DNA of 64,000 nucleotides from Isoptericola dokdonensis DS-3 (GTDB lineage Bacteria; Actinomycetota; Actinomycetes; Actinomycetales; Cellulomonadaceae), in the NCBI RefSeq assembly GCF_001636295.1, contig NZ_CP014209.1, positions 2,542,001 to 2,606,000 on the forward strand, read 5' to 3'. Positions 57,002 through 64,000 of this stretch are shown here, in pieces (position 1 is the stretch's first letter; each line of letters opens with the position of its first letter). A program made the translations under genes and the position numbers. Under the pieces are notes generated by a model, which was not told the DNA's origin, did no database searches, and saw only the letters and a list, made by a program, of their open reading frames with translations.

Positions 57002-57802
57002 TCAGTACCCCGCGCGGCCCGGATCCTCGACGCCGACGAACCGGGCGGCGAGCGCCTCGGACCCGCGGGCGAGGAGGGCCACGTCGGCACCCACCAGCAC
57101 GAACGACGCGCCGGCGGCGAGGTACGCCTCGGCGACGGCGGGGTCGAACGCGTTGACGCCGACCGGCTTGCCGGCGGCGCGGACGGCGTCGAAGGTGCGC
57201 AGGACGGCGGCGCGGACGTCCGGGTGGGTCTGCTGCCCGAGCAGCCCCAGGGAGGCGGCGAGGTCGGACGGTCCGACGAACACGCCGTCCACGCCGTCGA
57301 CGGCGGCGATCTCCGCGGCGGCGGCCACGCCGTCGACGTCCTCGACCTGGACGAACAACGAGACGTGGTCGGCGGCGTCGGTCAGGTACCCGTCGACGCG
57401 GTTCCAGCGGCCGGAGCGGGCGAGCGCCGAGCCGACGCCGCGACGTCCCCGCGGCGGGTAGTGGACGGCCTCGACGGCAGCGCGCGCCTGGGCGGCGGAC
57501 GACACCATGGGCACCAGCAGGTTCTGGGCGCCGAGGTCGAGCACCTGCTTGATCGTCACGGCGTCGTCCGACGGCACCCGCACGAGCGGCGCGACGGGGA
57601 AGGCGGCGACGGCCTGGAGCTGGGCCAGCACCGAGGGCAGGTCGTTGGGACCGTGCTCCATGTCGACGAGCAGCCAGTCGAGGCCGGCGTCGGCGCAGAT
57701 CTCCGCGACGAGCGGGCTGCCCGAGCACACCCACATCCCGGCGAGGGGGCGGTCGGCGGCGGCCAGGGCCGCGCGGAAGGTCGGGTTCAGAGGAAGCGGC
57801 AC
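57002..57802 (-). CDS. hpaI: HpcH/HpaI family aldolase
   Basis: 266-residue class II pyruvate aldolase, probably 2,4-dihydroxyhept-2-enedioate aldolase, which splits the last ring-cleavage product into pyruvate and succinic semialdehyde. GMWVCSGSPLVAEICADAGLDWLLVDMEHGPND carries the catalytic His-containing DMEHGPN; PLVRVPSDD gives the Arg and FVGPSDLAASLG binds the metal/pyruvate side. The GTG at 57802 overlaps the hydratase end by 16 bases, so the two are coupled. Last gene of the hpa cluster. Confidence 0.87.
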   Translation of the reverse strand: MPLPLNPTFRAALAAADRPLAGMWVCSGSPLVAEICADAGLDWLLVDMEHGPNDLPSVLAQLQAVAAFPVAPLVRVPSDDAVTIKQVLDLGAQNLLVPMVSSAAQARAAVEAVHYPPRGRRGVGSALARSGRWNRVDGYLTDAADHVSLFVQVEDVDGVAAAAEIAAVDGVDGVFVGPSDLAASLGLLGQQTHPDVRAAVLRTFDAVRAAGKPVGVNAFDPAVAEAYLAAGASFVLVGADVALLARGSEALAARFVGVEDPGRAGY

Positions 57803-58571
57803 GTGATCGTTCCCATCGGTCCGTAGTCGCACAGCACGGAGTCGCCGCGGGAGATCCACGTCGGGCGGGTGAACGACCCGGCGAGGATCGTCTCCCCGGC
57901 CTCCAGCCGGTCGCCGTGCTGGTGGAGCTTGTTCGCCAGCCAGGCGACGCCGGTGGCGGGGTGATTGAGGACGCCGGCGGCGACGCCGGTCTCCTCGATC
58001 GTCTCGTTGCGGTACAGCAGGGCGGACACCCAGCGCAGGTCGACGGCGTCGGGCGCGGTGGGGCTGCCGCCGAGGACCATCCCGCCGTACGCGGCGTTGT
58101 CGGCGATGGTGTCGACGATGGTGCGTCCCTCGAGCTCGACGTGCGAGTTGAGGATCTCCAGCGCGGGCACGACGTACTCGGTGGCGCGCAGCACGTCGAC
58201 GAGCGAGCAGTGCGGACCCTCCAGCGGTCGGGCGAGGACGAAGGCGAGCTCGACCTCGATCCGCACGTTGGAGAAGTCGTCGAACGGGATCGTCGCGCCG
58301 GTGGACCACACGGTGTCGTCGAACATCACGCCGTAGTCGGGCTCCGTGATGCCGGTGGCGGCCTGCATGGCACGCGAGGTGAGCCCGATCTTGCGGCCCA
58401 CGAGCCGCCGGCCGGCCGCGACGTTCTGCTCCCGCCACACGCGCTGGATCGCGTAGGAGTCCTCGACGGTCGCCTCCGGCCAGCGGGCGGTGATCCGCGG
58501 GACCACGCCGCGCTCACGGTCGGCGACGGCGAGCTCGGCCGCGATCTGCGCGATCGTCTCGGGGGAAGCAT
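57787..58571 (-). pseudogene. hpaH: 2-oxo-hept-4-ene-1,7-dioate hydratase, start region frameshifted
   Basis: About 261 residues of the HpaH/MhpD hydratase family: PETIAQIAAELAVADRERG, VGRKIGLTSRAMQ, the metal-site region EPDYGVMFDD and IEVELAFVLA, and a complete C-terminus. The family normally begins MLSPETI; here an ATG with GAAGGAG upstream (58571) is one base out of frame with the body: ATGCTTCCCCCGAG should have one more base to read M-L-S-P-E. A base lost in this T/C run (58558-58568) explains it, probably a sequencing error; otherwise translation must start further in (for example GTG near 58508). Confidence 0.82.
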
Positions 58572-58636
58572 CGGTGCTCCTTCGGTGGGGTCGGGCGCCC
58601 GGACGGCCGGGGGACCGTCCGGGCGGGCTCAGGGGT

Positions 58637-59422
58637 TCAGGCGCGGGTGCTGCGCCACGCGTCGTAGGCGGAGCGCCACTCGCCGCTGGGCGGGAACAGG
58701 CCCTCGACCGGGTGTCCTGCGGCGACCTGCTCGGCCACCCAGGCGTCCTCGTCCTCCTTGGCGAGCGCGGCGTCGACCACCTGCTCGGCGAGATGGCGCG
58801 GGACGACGAGCACGCCGTCCGCGTCGCCCACCAGGACGTCGCCGGGCTGCACCGCGGTTCCCCCGCAGGCGACGGTGACGTCGGACTCCCAGGGCACGTG
58901 CCGGCGGCCGAGCACCGCGGGATGGGCGCCCGCGCAGTAGACGGGCAGCCCGACGGCGGTGACCGCGACGACGTCACGCACGCCGCCGTCGGTGACGACA
59001 CCTGCCGCCCCGTTGCGCCGGGCCCGGATCGCGAGGATGTCGCCGAGCGTGCCCGAGCCAGGGTCGCGCCGGGCCTCGACGACGATCACCTCGCCCGGAC
59101 CGACGCTGTCGAACAGCCGCTTCTGCGCGTTGTACCCGCCACCGTGGCTCGCGAAGAGGTCGGGGCGCGCGGGAACGAACCGCAGCGTGCGGGCCACGCC
59201 GACGAGCTTGCTCGCGGGGTGCAGCGGCGTGACGCCGTCGATCGTGACGTCGTCGTACCCGAGCGCCCGGAGCTGGGCGGACAGCGCCGCGACGGGAGCG
59301 CGCAGGTACTTGGCGCGCAGGTCGTCGGCGAGCGGTGCGGGGCGGTCGCCGGCGGTGTCCGACGACGTCGGGGGGCGCGTGGTCCGGCCCGGCGGGGCGG
59401 GGGTCGGCGGAGGGGTCGTCAT
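58637..59422 (-). CDS. RraA-like aldolase/decarboxylase family protein
   Basis: 261-residue protein with the RraA/HMG aldolase fold. GVARTLRFVPA, then GEVIVVEARRD, ILAIRARRNGAAGVVTDGGVRDV (the conserved GxxGxVxDGxxRD motif) and GDVLVGDADGVLVVPR are clear. In ring-cleavage clusters such proteins act as 4-hydroxy-4-methyl-2-oxoglutarate/4-carboxy-4-hydroxy-2-oxoadipate aldolases or oxaloacetate decarboxylases; here it may serve as the OPET decarboxylase step, which is inference. The ATG follows GAGGAG. It lies directly under the palindromic operator. Confidence 0.83.
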   Translation of the reverse strand: MTTPPPTPAPPGRTTRPPTSSDTAGDRPAPLADDLRAKYLRAPVAALSAQLRALGYDDVTIDGVTPLHPASKLVGVARTLRFVPARPDLFASHGGGYNAQKRLFDSVGPGEVIVVEARRDPGSGTLGDILAIRARRNGAAGVVTDGGVRDVVAVTAVGLPVYCAGAHPAVLGRRHVPWESDVTVACGGTAVQPGDVLVGDADGVLVVPRHLAEQVVDAALAKEDEDAWVAEQVAAGHPVEGLFPPSGEWRSAYDAWRSTRA

Positions 59423-59472
59423 CGTTCTCCTCGTGGTCCGGCGGCGGGCGTCGTCACCCGACCGGCTTCCTG

Positions 59473-59486
59473 GATCGTATACGATC
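59473..59486. promoter_or_regulatory. 14-bp palindromic operator, probable GntR/FCD site
   Basis: GATCGTATACGATC is a perfect 14-bp palindrome with a GTATAC centre, the form bound by FadR/FCD-type GntR proteins. It lies 51 bases upstream of the RraA-like gene, in the 89-base gap after hpaD. A GntR-type regulator of exactly this class is encoded at 61654. Confidence 0.68.
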
Positions 59487-59511
59487 GACGGTCGTCGGGA
59501 TCGGGTGCACC

Positions 59512-60507
59512 TCAGTGCAGACCCAGGTACTGCTCCAGCGTCTCCGGGGTGGCGGTCAGCAGCGGCTCGCGCACCGCCTCGCCCGGGAACTCGCTGGCCT
59601 CGAAGAACCAGCGCTCGGAGGCCGGCAACCCCCACTGCTGCGCACGACGAGGGTTCGACACGTCCCAGCGGATCGGCTCGGACTCCAGGTCGATGAACTG
59701 GTAGTGCGTCGTGAACAGCTCGATGCGGTGCTGGTCCGGGTCACGCACGTAGAGGAACAGCGCGTTCGACAGGCCGTGCCGCCCTGGGCCACGGTCGATC
59801 TCGCGGCCGAACCCCTTCGAGCCGGTGACGTCCGCCGCATGGATCAGCGCCGTGGCGTCCGGGACCGTGTACGCGAAGTGGTGCAGGCGCGGCCCCCGGC
59901 CGTTGGTGAACACCAGGTCGTGCGTGTTGCCCTTCACCTCCAGCCAGGTGCCCCACAGCTCGTCGGTGCCGTCCTTCGCCGTGTACTCCGACATCCGCAT
60001 ACCCAGTCCGGCCCAGAAGTCCGTCGCCGTCTGCACGTCGTGCGTGACCACCTGGTAGTGGTCCAGCCGCTGCGGCGCACCGGCCCGGAAGTCGTGGAAG
60101 TCCGCCATCTTGCGGCGCACCGTCTCCATGGACGAGGTGATCTCCATGAGCGTGCCCACCGGGTCACGGAACTGCAGGGTCGCACCCTGGTGGTCCTGCT
60201 CGACCCGCCGGTGCTCGACGCCGGTCGCCCGGAAGTGGCGCTCGGCCGCCAGCACGTCGGCCTCCGTGCGGACCCGCAGGCCGATCCGGTGCGCCCACGC
60301 GTCGTCGGCGCGCTCCAGCACCAACGAGTGGTGGGCGTCCTCCTCCAGGCCACGCAGGTACACCGTGTCGTCGGTCTCCGCGGTGACGACCAGGCCGATG
60401 ACGTCGGAGTAGAACGTGCGGCTGGCGTCGAGGTCCGTCACCCCGAGCCGGACGTGGCTCGCACGGGTGAGGGTGAACGGCGGTTCGAAGCTGGTCTGGG
60501 GAAGCAT
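59512..60507 (-). CDS. hpaD: 3,4-dihydroxyphenylacetate 2,3-dioxygenase
   Basis: 331-residue two-domain extradiol (VOC-type) ring-cleavage dioxygenase of the Fe/Mn homoprotocatechuate family (MndD/HPCD). RASHVRLGVTDLDAS opens the N-domain; the catalytic domain has the metal triad: His in LDHYQVVTHDV, His in PRLHHFAYTVPD and Glu in HRIELFTTHY. The YRDP-like DPDQHRIE end and WDVSNPRRAQQWG tail match the family. It opens the ring of homoprotocatechuate in 4-hydroxyphenylacetate degradation. The ATG follows GAGGAG. Divergent from the LysR gene. Confidence 0.93.
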   Translation of the reverse strand: MLPQTSFEPPFTLTRASHVRLGVTDLDASRTFYSDVIGLVVTAETDDTVYLRGLEEDAHHSLVLERADDAWAHRIGLRVRTEADVLAAERHFRATGVEHRRVEQDHQGATLQFRDPVGTLMEITSSMETVRRKMADFHDFRAGAPQRLDHYQVVTHDVQTATDFWAGLGMRMSEYTAKDGTDELWGTWLEVKGNTHDLVFTNGRGPRLHHFAYTVPDATALIHAADVTGSKGFGREIDRGPGRHGLSNALFLYVRDPDQHRIELFTTHYQFIDLESEPIRWDVSNPRRAQQWGLPASERWFFEASEFPGEAVREPLLTATPETLEQYLGLH

Positions 60508-60600
60508 CGTCGACTCCTCGGGTCCACGGGCCGGGCAGCCCGTCCTGCGACCAGGCTGACACCTGGCGAGCCTTCCGGGAACTACCGATGTCCTCGCCCC

Positions 60601-60621
60601 GCCATAGCGATCATGTATGGC
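60601..60621. promoter_or_regulatory. LysR-type operator between hpaD and its regulator
   Basis: GCCATA (60601-60606) and TATGGC (60616-60621) make an inverted repeat around 9 bases, giving the ATA-N9-TAT dyad typical of LysR-type binding sites (T-N11-A). It sits between the divergent hpaD and lysR-type genes and next to the TAGCCT box of the latter. Confidence 0.62.
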
Positions 60622-60643
60622 GCGACGGCGTAGCCTGGGGAGC

Positions 60644-61561
60644 ATGGAGCTGCGCCAGCTGCGGTACTTCACGGCCGTCGTCGAATCCGGCTCGTTCACG
60701 GCGGCGGCCGAGGTCCTGCACCTGTCCCAGCCCCCGCTCAGCGTGGCGATCTCGAAGCTCGAGTCCGAGCTCGGCGTCCGGCTGCTCGACCGGGGACCGC
60801 GCGGCGTCGAGCCGACGAGCGCCGGCCGGTACCTGCTCGACGCCTCGTCCCGCATCCTCGGCGAGGTGGACGACCTGGTCGCCGGCCTCGGTCGGCACGC
60901 CGCCGGCACCGCGGGCACCCTGACGATCGCCGCCGTGCCGGTGCTCATGTGGCACCGGCTGCCCGCGCTCCTGCGGGAGCACGCGGCTTCGGCGCCCGAC
61001 GTCGAGTTGCGGCTCGTGGACCCGCCGCCGTGGACCGCGATCGAGATGCTCCAGCAACGTCAGGTCGACCTGGCGGCCGTGGTCGTGGCGGACCCGCGCC
61101 GCTTCGCCGCCCGGCACCGCGACGTCCTCGACGTCGTCGACTGGGGGCCCGTCCCCCTGGTCGCCGTGCTGCCCCCGGACGAGGTCGACGCGCCCGACCC
61201 GTACCCGCTGCGGGCCCTCGACGGCACGGTGCTGCTCCTGCCGACCCGCACCGCGGCCGTGCCGAGCCTGCCGGAGGCGGTCGAGGCGACGCTGCACCGG
61301 CACGACGTCCGACCGCGGGAGATCCGCACCGTCCCGACCATCCAGGCCGGGCTCCCGCTCGTCGAGGCCGGCACCGCGCGGGCAGTCCTGCCCGACCCCG
61401 ACGGGCGGAGCCTGGGACGCTTCGACGTGGTGGTGCGCGAGCTCGCCCCGGCCCCGCGGCCGATGCGCGCGCTGGTGCTCTGCCGGCGGGGCGGCGCCGC
61501 CGACCCGAAGATCCGACGGCTCCTCGAGCACGTCGGCGACACCAGCGGAAATCCTGTGTGA
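60644..61561 (+). CDS. LysR family transcriptional regulator
   Basis: 305-residue LysR protein: MELRQLRYFTAVVESGSFTAAAE, the HTH HLSQPPLSVAISKLESELG, then the effector domain from about residue 92 (TLTIAAVPVLMWHRLP). Its position, divergent from hpaD with a dyad between them, makes it the likely activator of the homoprotocatechuate genes, responding to an aromatic intermediate. TAGCCT lies 7 bases before the ATG. Confidence 0.91.
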   Translation: MELRQLRYFTAVVESGSFTAAAEVLHLSQPPLSVAISKLESELGVRLLDRGPRGVEPTSAGRYLLDASSRILGEVDDLVAGLGRHAAGTAGTLTIAAVPVLMWHRLPALLREHAASAPDVELRLVDPPPWTAIEMLQQRQVDLAAVVVADPRRFAARHRDVLDVVDWGPVPLVAVLPPDEVDAPDPYPLRALDGTVLLLPTRTAAVPSLPEAVEATLHRHDVRPREIRTVPTIQAGLPLVEAGTARAVLPDPDGRSLGRFDVVVRELAPAPRPMRALVLCRRGGAADPKIRRLLEHVGDTSGNPV

Positions 61562-61653
61562 TCTCCGATATGATCAGCCAGGTCAACTGACGCCCAGCGT
61601 GACCCGCGACGACGCGGCGAGTCACCGGCGCCGACACGAGAGGAAGTCCGAGC

Positions 61654-62325
61654 GTGGCAGCCAGCAAGGCCGACCAGTGCTACGAGATCCTGCGCCAGGG
61701 GATCATGGAGGGCACGTTCGCCCCCGGGCACCGCCTGGTCATCGACCAGCTCGCCCGCGACCACGGCATCAGCTCCGTCCCGTGGCGAGAGGCCATCCGC
61801 CGGCTCGAGGCCGAGGGGTGGGTCGACATCGTCCGCAACGCCGGCGCCGTCGTGAAGACCTTCGACACCGGCTCGTGGGAGCGCACCATGCAGCTCCTCG
61901 CCCGCCTCGAGGGGTACGCGACGGCCCTGTCCGCGCCGCACCTGACCCGGGACGAGCTCGACCGGGCCCGCACCCTCAACCGCGCGATGGGCGACGCCCT
62001 CCACGGCTTCGACCCCGCCCGGTTCGGCGAGCTCAACCGCGAGTTCCACCAGCTCCTGTGCTCCCGCTGCGACGACGCCCGCCTGGCCGGCCTGGTCTCC
62101 GACGAGTGGACCCGGCTCGAGCTCATCCGTCGCTCCGCGTTCTGGTACGCGCCCGGCCGTGCGCTCGCCTCCCTGGCCGAGCACGACGGCCTCATCGACC
62201 TCATCGAGGGCGGTGCCGACCCCGACGTCATCGAGAACGCCGCACGCCGTCACGAGCTCAACACCGTCATGGCGATCCACGAGCACGAGCGCCAGCACGC
62301 CGACGACCCCGCCGCGACGCACTGA
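61654..62325 (+). CDS. GntR family regulator, FCD subfamily
   Basis: 223-residue regulator. The winged HTH runs from about residue 5 to 68 (GTFAPGHRLVIDQLARDHGISSVPWREAIRRLEAEGWV) and the helical FCD ligand domain follows, with the metal-type residues in LNREFHQLLC and HDGLIDLI and the terminal RRHELNTV. It probably binds the palindrome at 59473-59486 and controls the hpa genes together with the LysR protein. GTG start; GAGAGGAAG lies upstream. Confidence 0.91.
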   Translation: MAASKADQCYEILRQGIMEGTFAPGHRLVIDQLARDHGISSVPWREAIRRLEAEGWVDIVRNAGAVVKTFDTGSWERTMQLLARLEGYATALSAPHLTRDELDRARTLNRAMGDALHGFDPARFGELNREFHQLLCSRCDDARLAGLVSDEWTRLELIRRSAFWYAPGRALASLAEHDGLIDLIEGGADPDVIENAARRHELNTVMAIHEHERQHADDPAATH

Positions 62326-62341
62326 CCGCCGCCGCGCCTCC

Positions 62342-62451
62342 TCCGGCATCAGCTCCCGGTGCGTGAGGCGGGGCAGCGTGGTGAGGTCCGAGGTCGTGGA
62401 TCCTCACGCATCAGCCGTCGACGCGTGAGGTTCCACGGCACCGGCTGATGT
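62342..62451. repeat. inverted-repeat element related to 56879-56987
   Basis: CCGGCATCAGCTCCCGGTGC near 62345 and the reverse complement GCACCGGCTGATGTCCGG near 62432 form an imperfect inverted repeat. The inside holds GTGAGGTCCGAGG and several CGTGAGG/CCTCACG words also present in the 56879 element. The rest of the gap to 62531 holds a 7-bp tandem repeat (62504-62531). Confidence 0.5.
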
Positions 62452-62503
62452 CCGGCGTCGAGCAGGCGGCCACGCCCGCCGGCCACGACAGCCGGGCACC
62501 CGG

Positions 62504-62531
62504 CACCCTGCACCCTGCACCCTGCACCCGG
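62504..62531 (+). repeat. 7-bp tandem repeat CACCCTG
   Basis: CACCCTG is repeated three times exactly, followed by CACCCGG. It lies in the non-coding gap next to the stop of the DUF3500 gene (62532). A simple slippage repeat. Confidence 0.8.
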
Positions 62532-63827
62532 TCAGTCGTGGGAAGCGTCCCCGAGCTGGGCGAGGTAGGCGCGGCCGTAGTCGTTGCCGTTCGGCTGGCG
62601 CAGGGTGGTGTGGACGTGGAACCGGGCGGGCAGCCGGTTGGACAGCCAGACGCCGGCGTGGTGGTCGAGCTCGGCGAGGACGACGGGGCTGTGGATGCGC
62701 AGGTAGAAGGGCTGCGACCCGTCGGTGGCGCCGTACCAGGAGAGCCAGGTGTCGTCGCGGTGGGCGTCGACGTCGGCGAGCGTGAGTCGGCGCTGCGGCT
62801 CGGTGAGCAGCAGGTGGAAGTCCTCGACGATCGCCCGCAGGAGGGCCCACTGGTGGTCGTCGAGCGACGTGGCACGGATGCCCTCGGGCGGGACCACGCG
62901 GTTGTCGCGGAACGCCCCGGCAACGTGCCGCTCGTCGGCGGGGTGGAGTCGACCGGCGGGCATCGACGGGTCCAGGACGGAGCTGTACACCACAGCCTCG
63001 GCGCGCTGTACATCGGTGAGCGAGGACGCGAGCTCCAGGGCGGCGCGCTCCCGCGCGTCGAACAGCGGCGGCCGGGCGCCGTCGGACAGCGCGGGCTCGG
63101 CGCCGAGGAAGACGGGGGCGACGACGTGCCGCCCGGCCACGGACACGAACGACACGGCGACGTGATGGCCGAAGAGCTGCCATCCCCACGCGCCACCGGC
63201 CGACGGCGTCCCGAACACCGAGACCCAGTAGCTGCGCTCGTTCATGAGGTCGGGCAGGTCCACGAGATCGCCGAGGAACCCGTTGAGCGCCATCGCCTCC
63301 CGGACCCGCGCGTACCCCTCCGGGCTCAAGGACGCCTCGACCATCGCCAGGGCGGCCTGCGCGACGGGCTCGTCGAGCTCCTCCAGGCGCAGGCCTCCGT
63401 CGTGGATGACGAACTCGGGGTTGCTCCAGGCGCGCCAGCGCGGCGAGCCGACCGGGTGCTGCGCGACCGCCCGCCGGTCGTCGTCGAGCAGGGCGAGGAG
63501 CCGCTCGGCCGCGCGCGCGGCCTCCGGGGCGGCGTCGGTCACCGGCACGAGCCGGTGCACGTCCCGCACGACGCCGTCGGTCGTCACCCCGACGAACGGC
63601 TCGTCGTAGAGGTCCTGCCACGCACCGAGCAGCTCCTGCACGAACCCCGGCTCACGCTTGCGCCGCGAGAACTCGACGTAGTCGAGGCCCCGCCACTGCG
63701 CGAGGACGGGGTCGTCCAGGTCGTACAGGTGGTCGCGGTAGCCGCCCTGGTCGAGGGTGACGTCCTCGTCGCGGGCCGTCACCCGGTCGGAGGAGAAGAA
63801 GTCGTCGAGGTCGTTCTCGGTGCTCAC
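62532..63827 (-). CDS. DUF3500 domain-containing protein
   Basis: 431-residue protein resembling the DUF3500 family: an N-terminal region with the acidic start STENDLDDFFSSD, the block DDDRRAVAQHPVGSPRWRAWSNPEFV, and the C-terminal HVHTTLRQPNGNDYGRAYLAQLG that marks this family. Function unknown; such genes often sit beside peptide-type ABC transporters, as here. The GTG at 63827 has GGAG upstream; the longer open frame before it overlaps the ABC ATPase gene. Confidence 0.82.
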   Translation of the reverse strand: MSTENDLDDFFSSDRVTARDEDVTLDQGGYRDHLYDLDDPVLAQWRGLDYVEFSRRKREPGFVQELLGAWQDLYDEPFVGVTTDGVVRDVHRLVPVTDAAPEAARAAERLLALLDDDRRAVAQHPVGSPRWRAWSNPEFVIHDGGLRLEELDEPVAQAALAMVEASLSPEGYARVREAMALNGFLGDLVDLPDLMNERSYWVSVFGTPSAGGAWGWQLFGHHVAVSFVSVAGRHVVAPVFLGAEPALSDGARPPLFDARERAALELASSLTDVQRAEAVVYSSVLDPSMPAGRLHPADERHVAGAFRDNRVVPPEGIRATSLDDHQWALLRAIVEDFHLLLTEPQRRLTLADVDAHRDDTWLSWYGATDGSQPFYLRIHSPVVLAELDHHAGVWLSNRLPARFHVHTTLRQPNGNDYGRAYLAQLGDASHD

Positions 63828-63843
63828 GGATGCTCCTGGTCGA

Positions 63844-64000
63844 TCAGGCGGCGTCGCGGGCCTCGCGACGGGCGGCCCGGCGCTCGGTGCGGCCCGCGGG
63901 GTGGGACGCGGGGCTCGCGGCCAGCAGGGCCCGCGTGTACTCGTGCTGCGGGTCGTCGAAGAGCGCGCGGGTGTCGCCCTGCTCGACGAGCTCACCGTTC
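63844..64000 (-). CDS. peptide-type ABC transporter ATPase, C-terminus (partial)
   Basis: The last 51 residues, cut by the window edge, read NGELVEQGDTRALFDDPQHEYTRALLAASP... and a basic, Arg/Ala-rich tail. The GxxVExG and DPxHxYTRxLL pattern is the well-known C-terminal signature of oligopeptide/dipeptide transporter ATPases (DppD/OppF type). The remainder lies beyond position 64000. It is probably co-transcribed with the DUF3500 gene. Confidence 0.85.
   Translation of the reverse strand, partial: NGELVEQGDTRALFDDPQHEYTRALLAASPASHPAGRTERRAARREARDAA

Overview
The window is very GC-rich DNA (roughly 70% or more by eye) with high-GC actinobacterial rRNA and gene content. It includes a boxA-containing rRNA leader, class-3 intein chemistry in DnaB, FCD-type GntR and MmyB-type regulators, and many leaderless genes with a TANNNT box about 6 nt before the start. 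The gene set fits an aerobic Micrococcales member of the Cellulomonadaceae/Promicromonosporaceae kind (Cellulosimicrobium- or Isoptericola-like). That placement is inference, because no database could be searched.

Layout. 1-5886: a 16S-23S rRNA operon on the minus strand, without 5S and without a spacer tRNA; two promoters, two boxA-like elements and the long 23S processing stem are visible. 5887-20172: ordinary chromosomal genes (GNAT, TauE/SafE exporter, RibD-type reductase, AI-2E transporter, SRPBCC, LapA-like, fatty acid desaturase, transglutaminase, methyltransferase, SDR, DUF3159, MmyB-type regulator, lipoprotein, S66 LD-carboxypeptidase, TmrB-like NTPase, TetR/DUF1992 pair). 20173-22810: an MFS exporter and a MerR-type regulator fused to a DnaN (sliding clamp)-like domain, bracketed by two direct copies of a 66-bp element. 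22919-28695: an accessory islet with a PD-(D/E)xK-like protein, a complete IS3-family element with a CCCAAAA frameshift site, a P-loop GTPase-like protein coupled to a small partner, and a DUF6308-like/HNH nuclease pair. 29229-32056: dnaB with two inteins, a class-3-like mini-intein in the P-loop and a class-1 intein before SIEQD, with an apparent one-base deletion in the first. A DnaA-box-like cluster lies upstream.

32352-48572: MATE pump, MOSC protein, gamma-glutamyltransferase, two tandem P-loop kinase-like paralogues, a NUDIX hydrolase, a stand-alone LuxR-type HTH protein, the gcvP-gcvT-gcvH glycine cleavage operon under a tandem glycine riboswitch, a LysR regulator, an aminotransferase, a NIF3-like protein and an alpha/beta hydrolase. 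48657-54213: a DHA2 MFS pump, then a MacB/Lol-type ABC exporter divergent from a NarL/DesK-type two-component system. 55258-55440: a strong promoter, a ribosome-binding site matching 15 nt of the 16S 3' end complement, a 12-codon ORF and stacked perfect hairpins. 57002-62325: a homoprotocatechuate (4-hydroxyphenylacetate) catabolic cluster (hpaI, hpaH, RraA-like, hpaD) with LysR and GntR regulators and a 14-bp palindromic operator. The window ends in a DUF3500 protein and the C-terminus of a peptide-type ABC ATPase.

Two apparent frameshifts (dnaB intein 1; hpaH start) both lie at C homopolymers, which suggests base-calling errors rather than real inactivation. Several intergenic tandem and inverted repeats occur, including one 20-bp-period family seen at two loci 19 kb apart.
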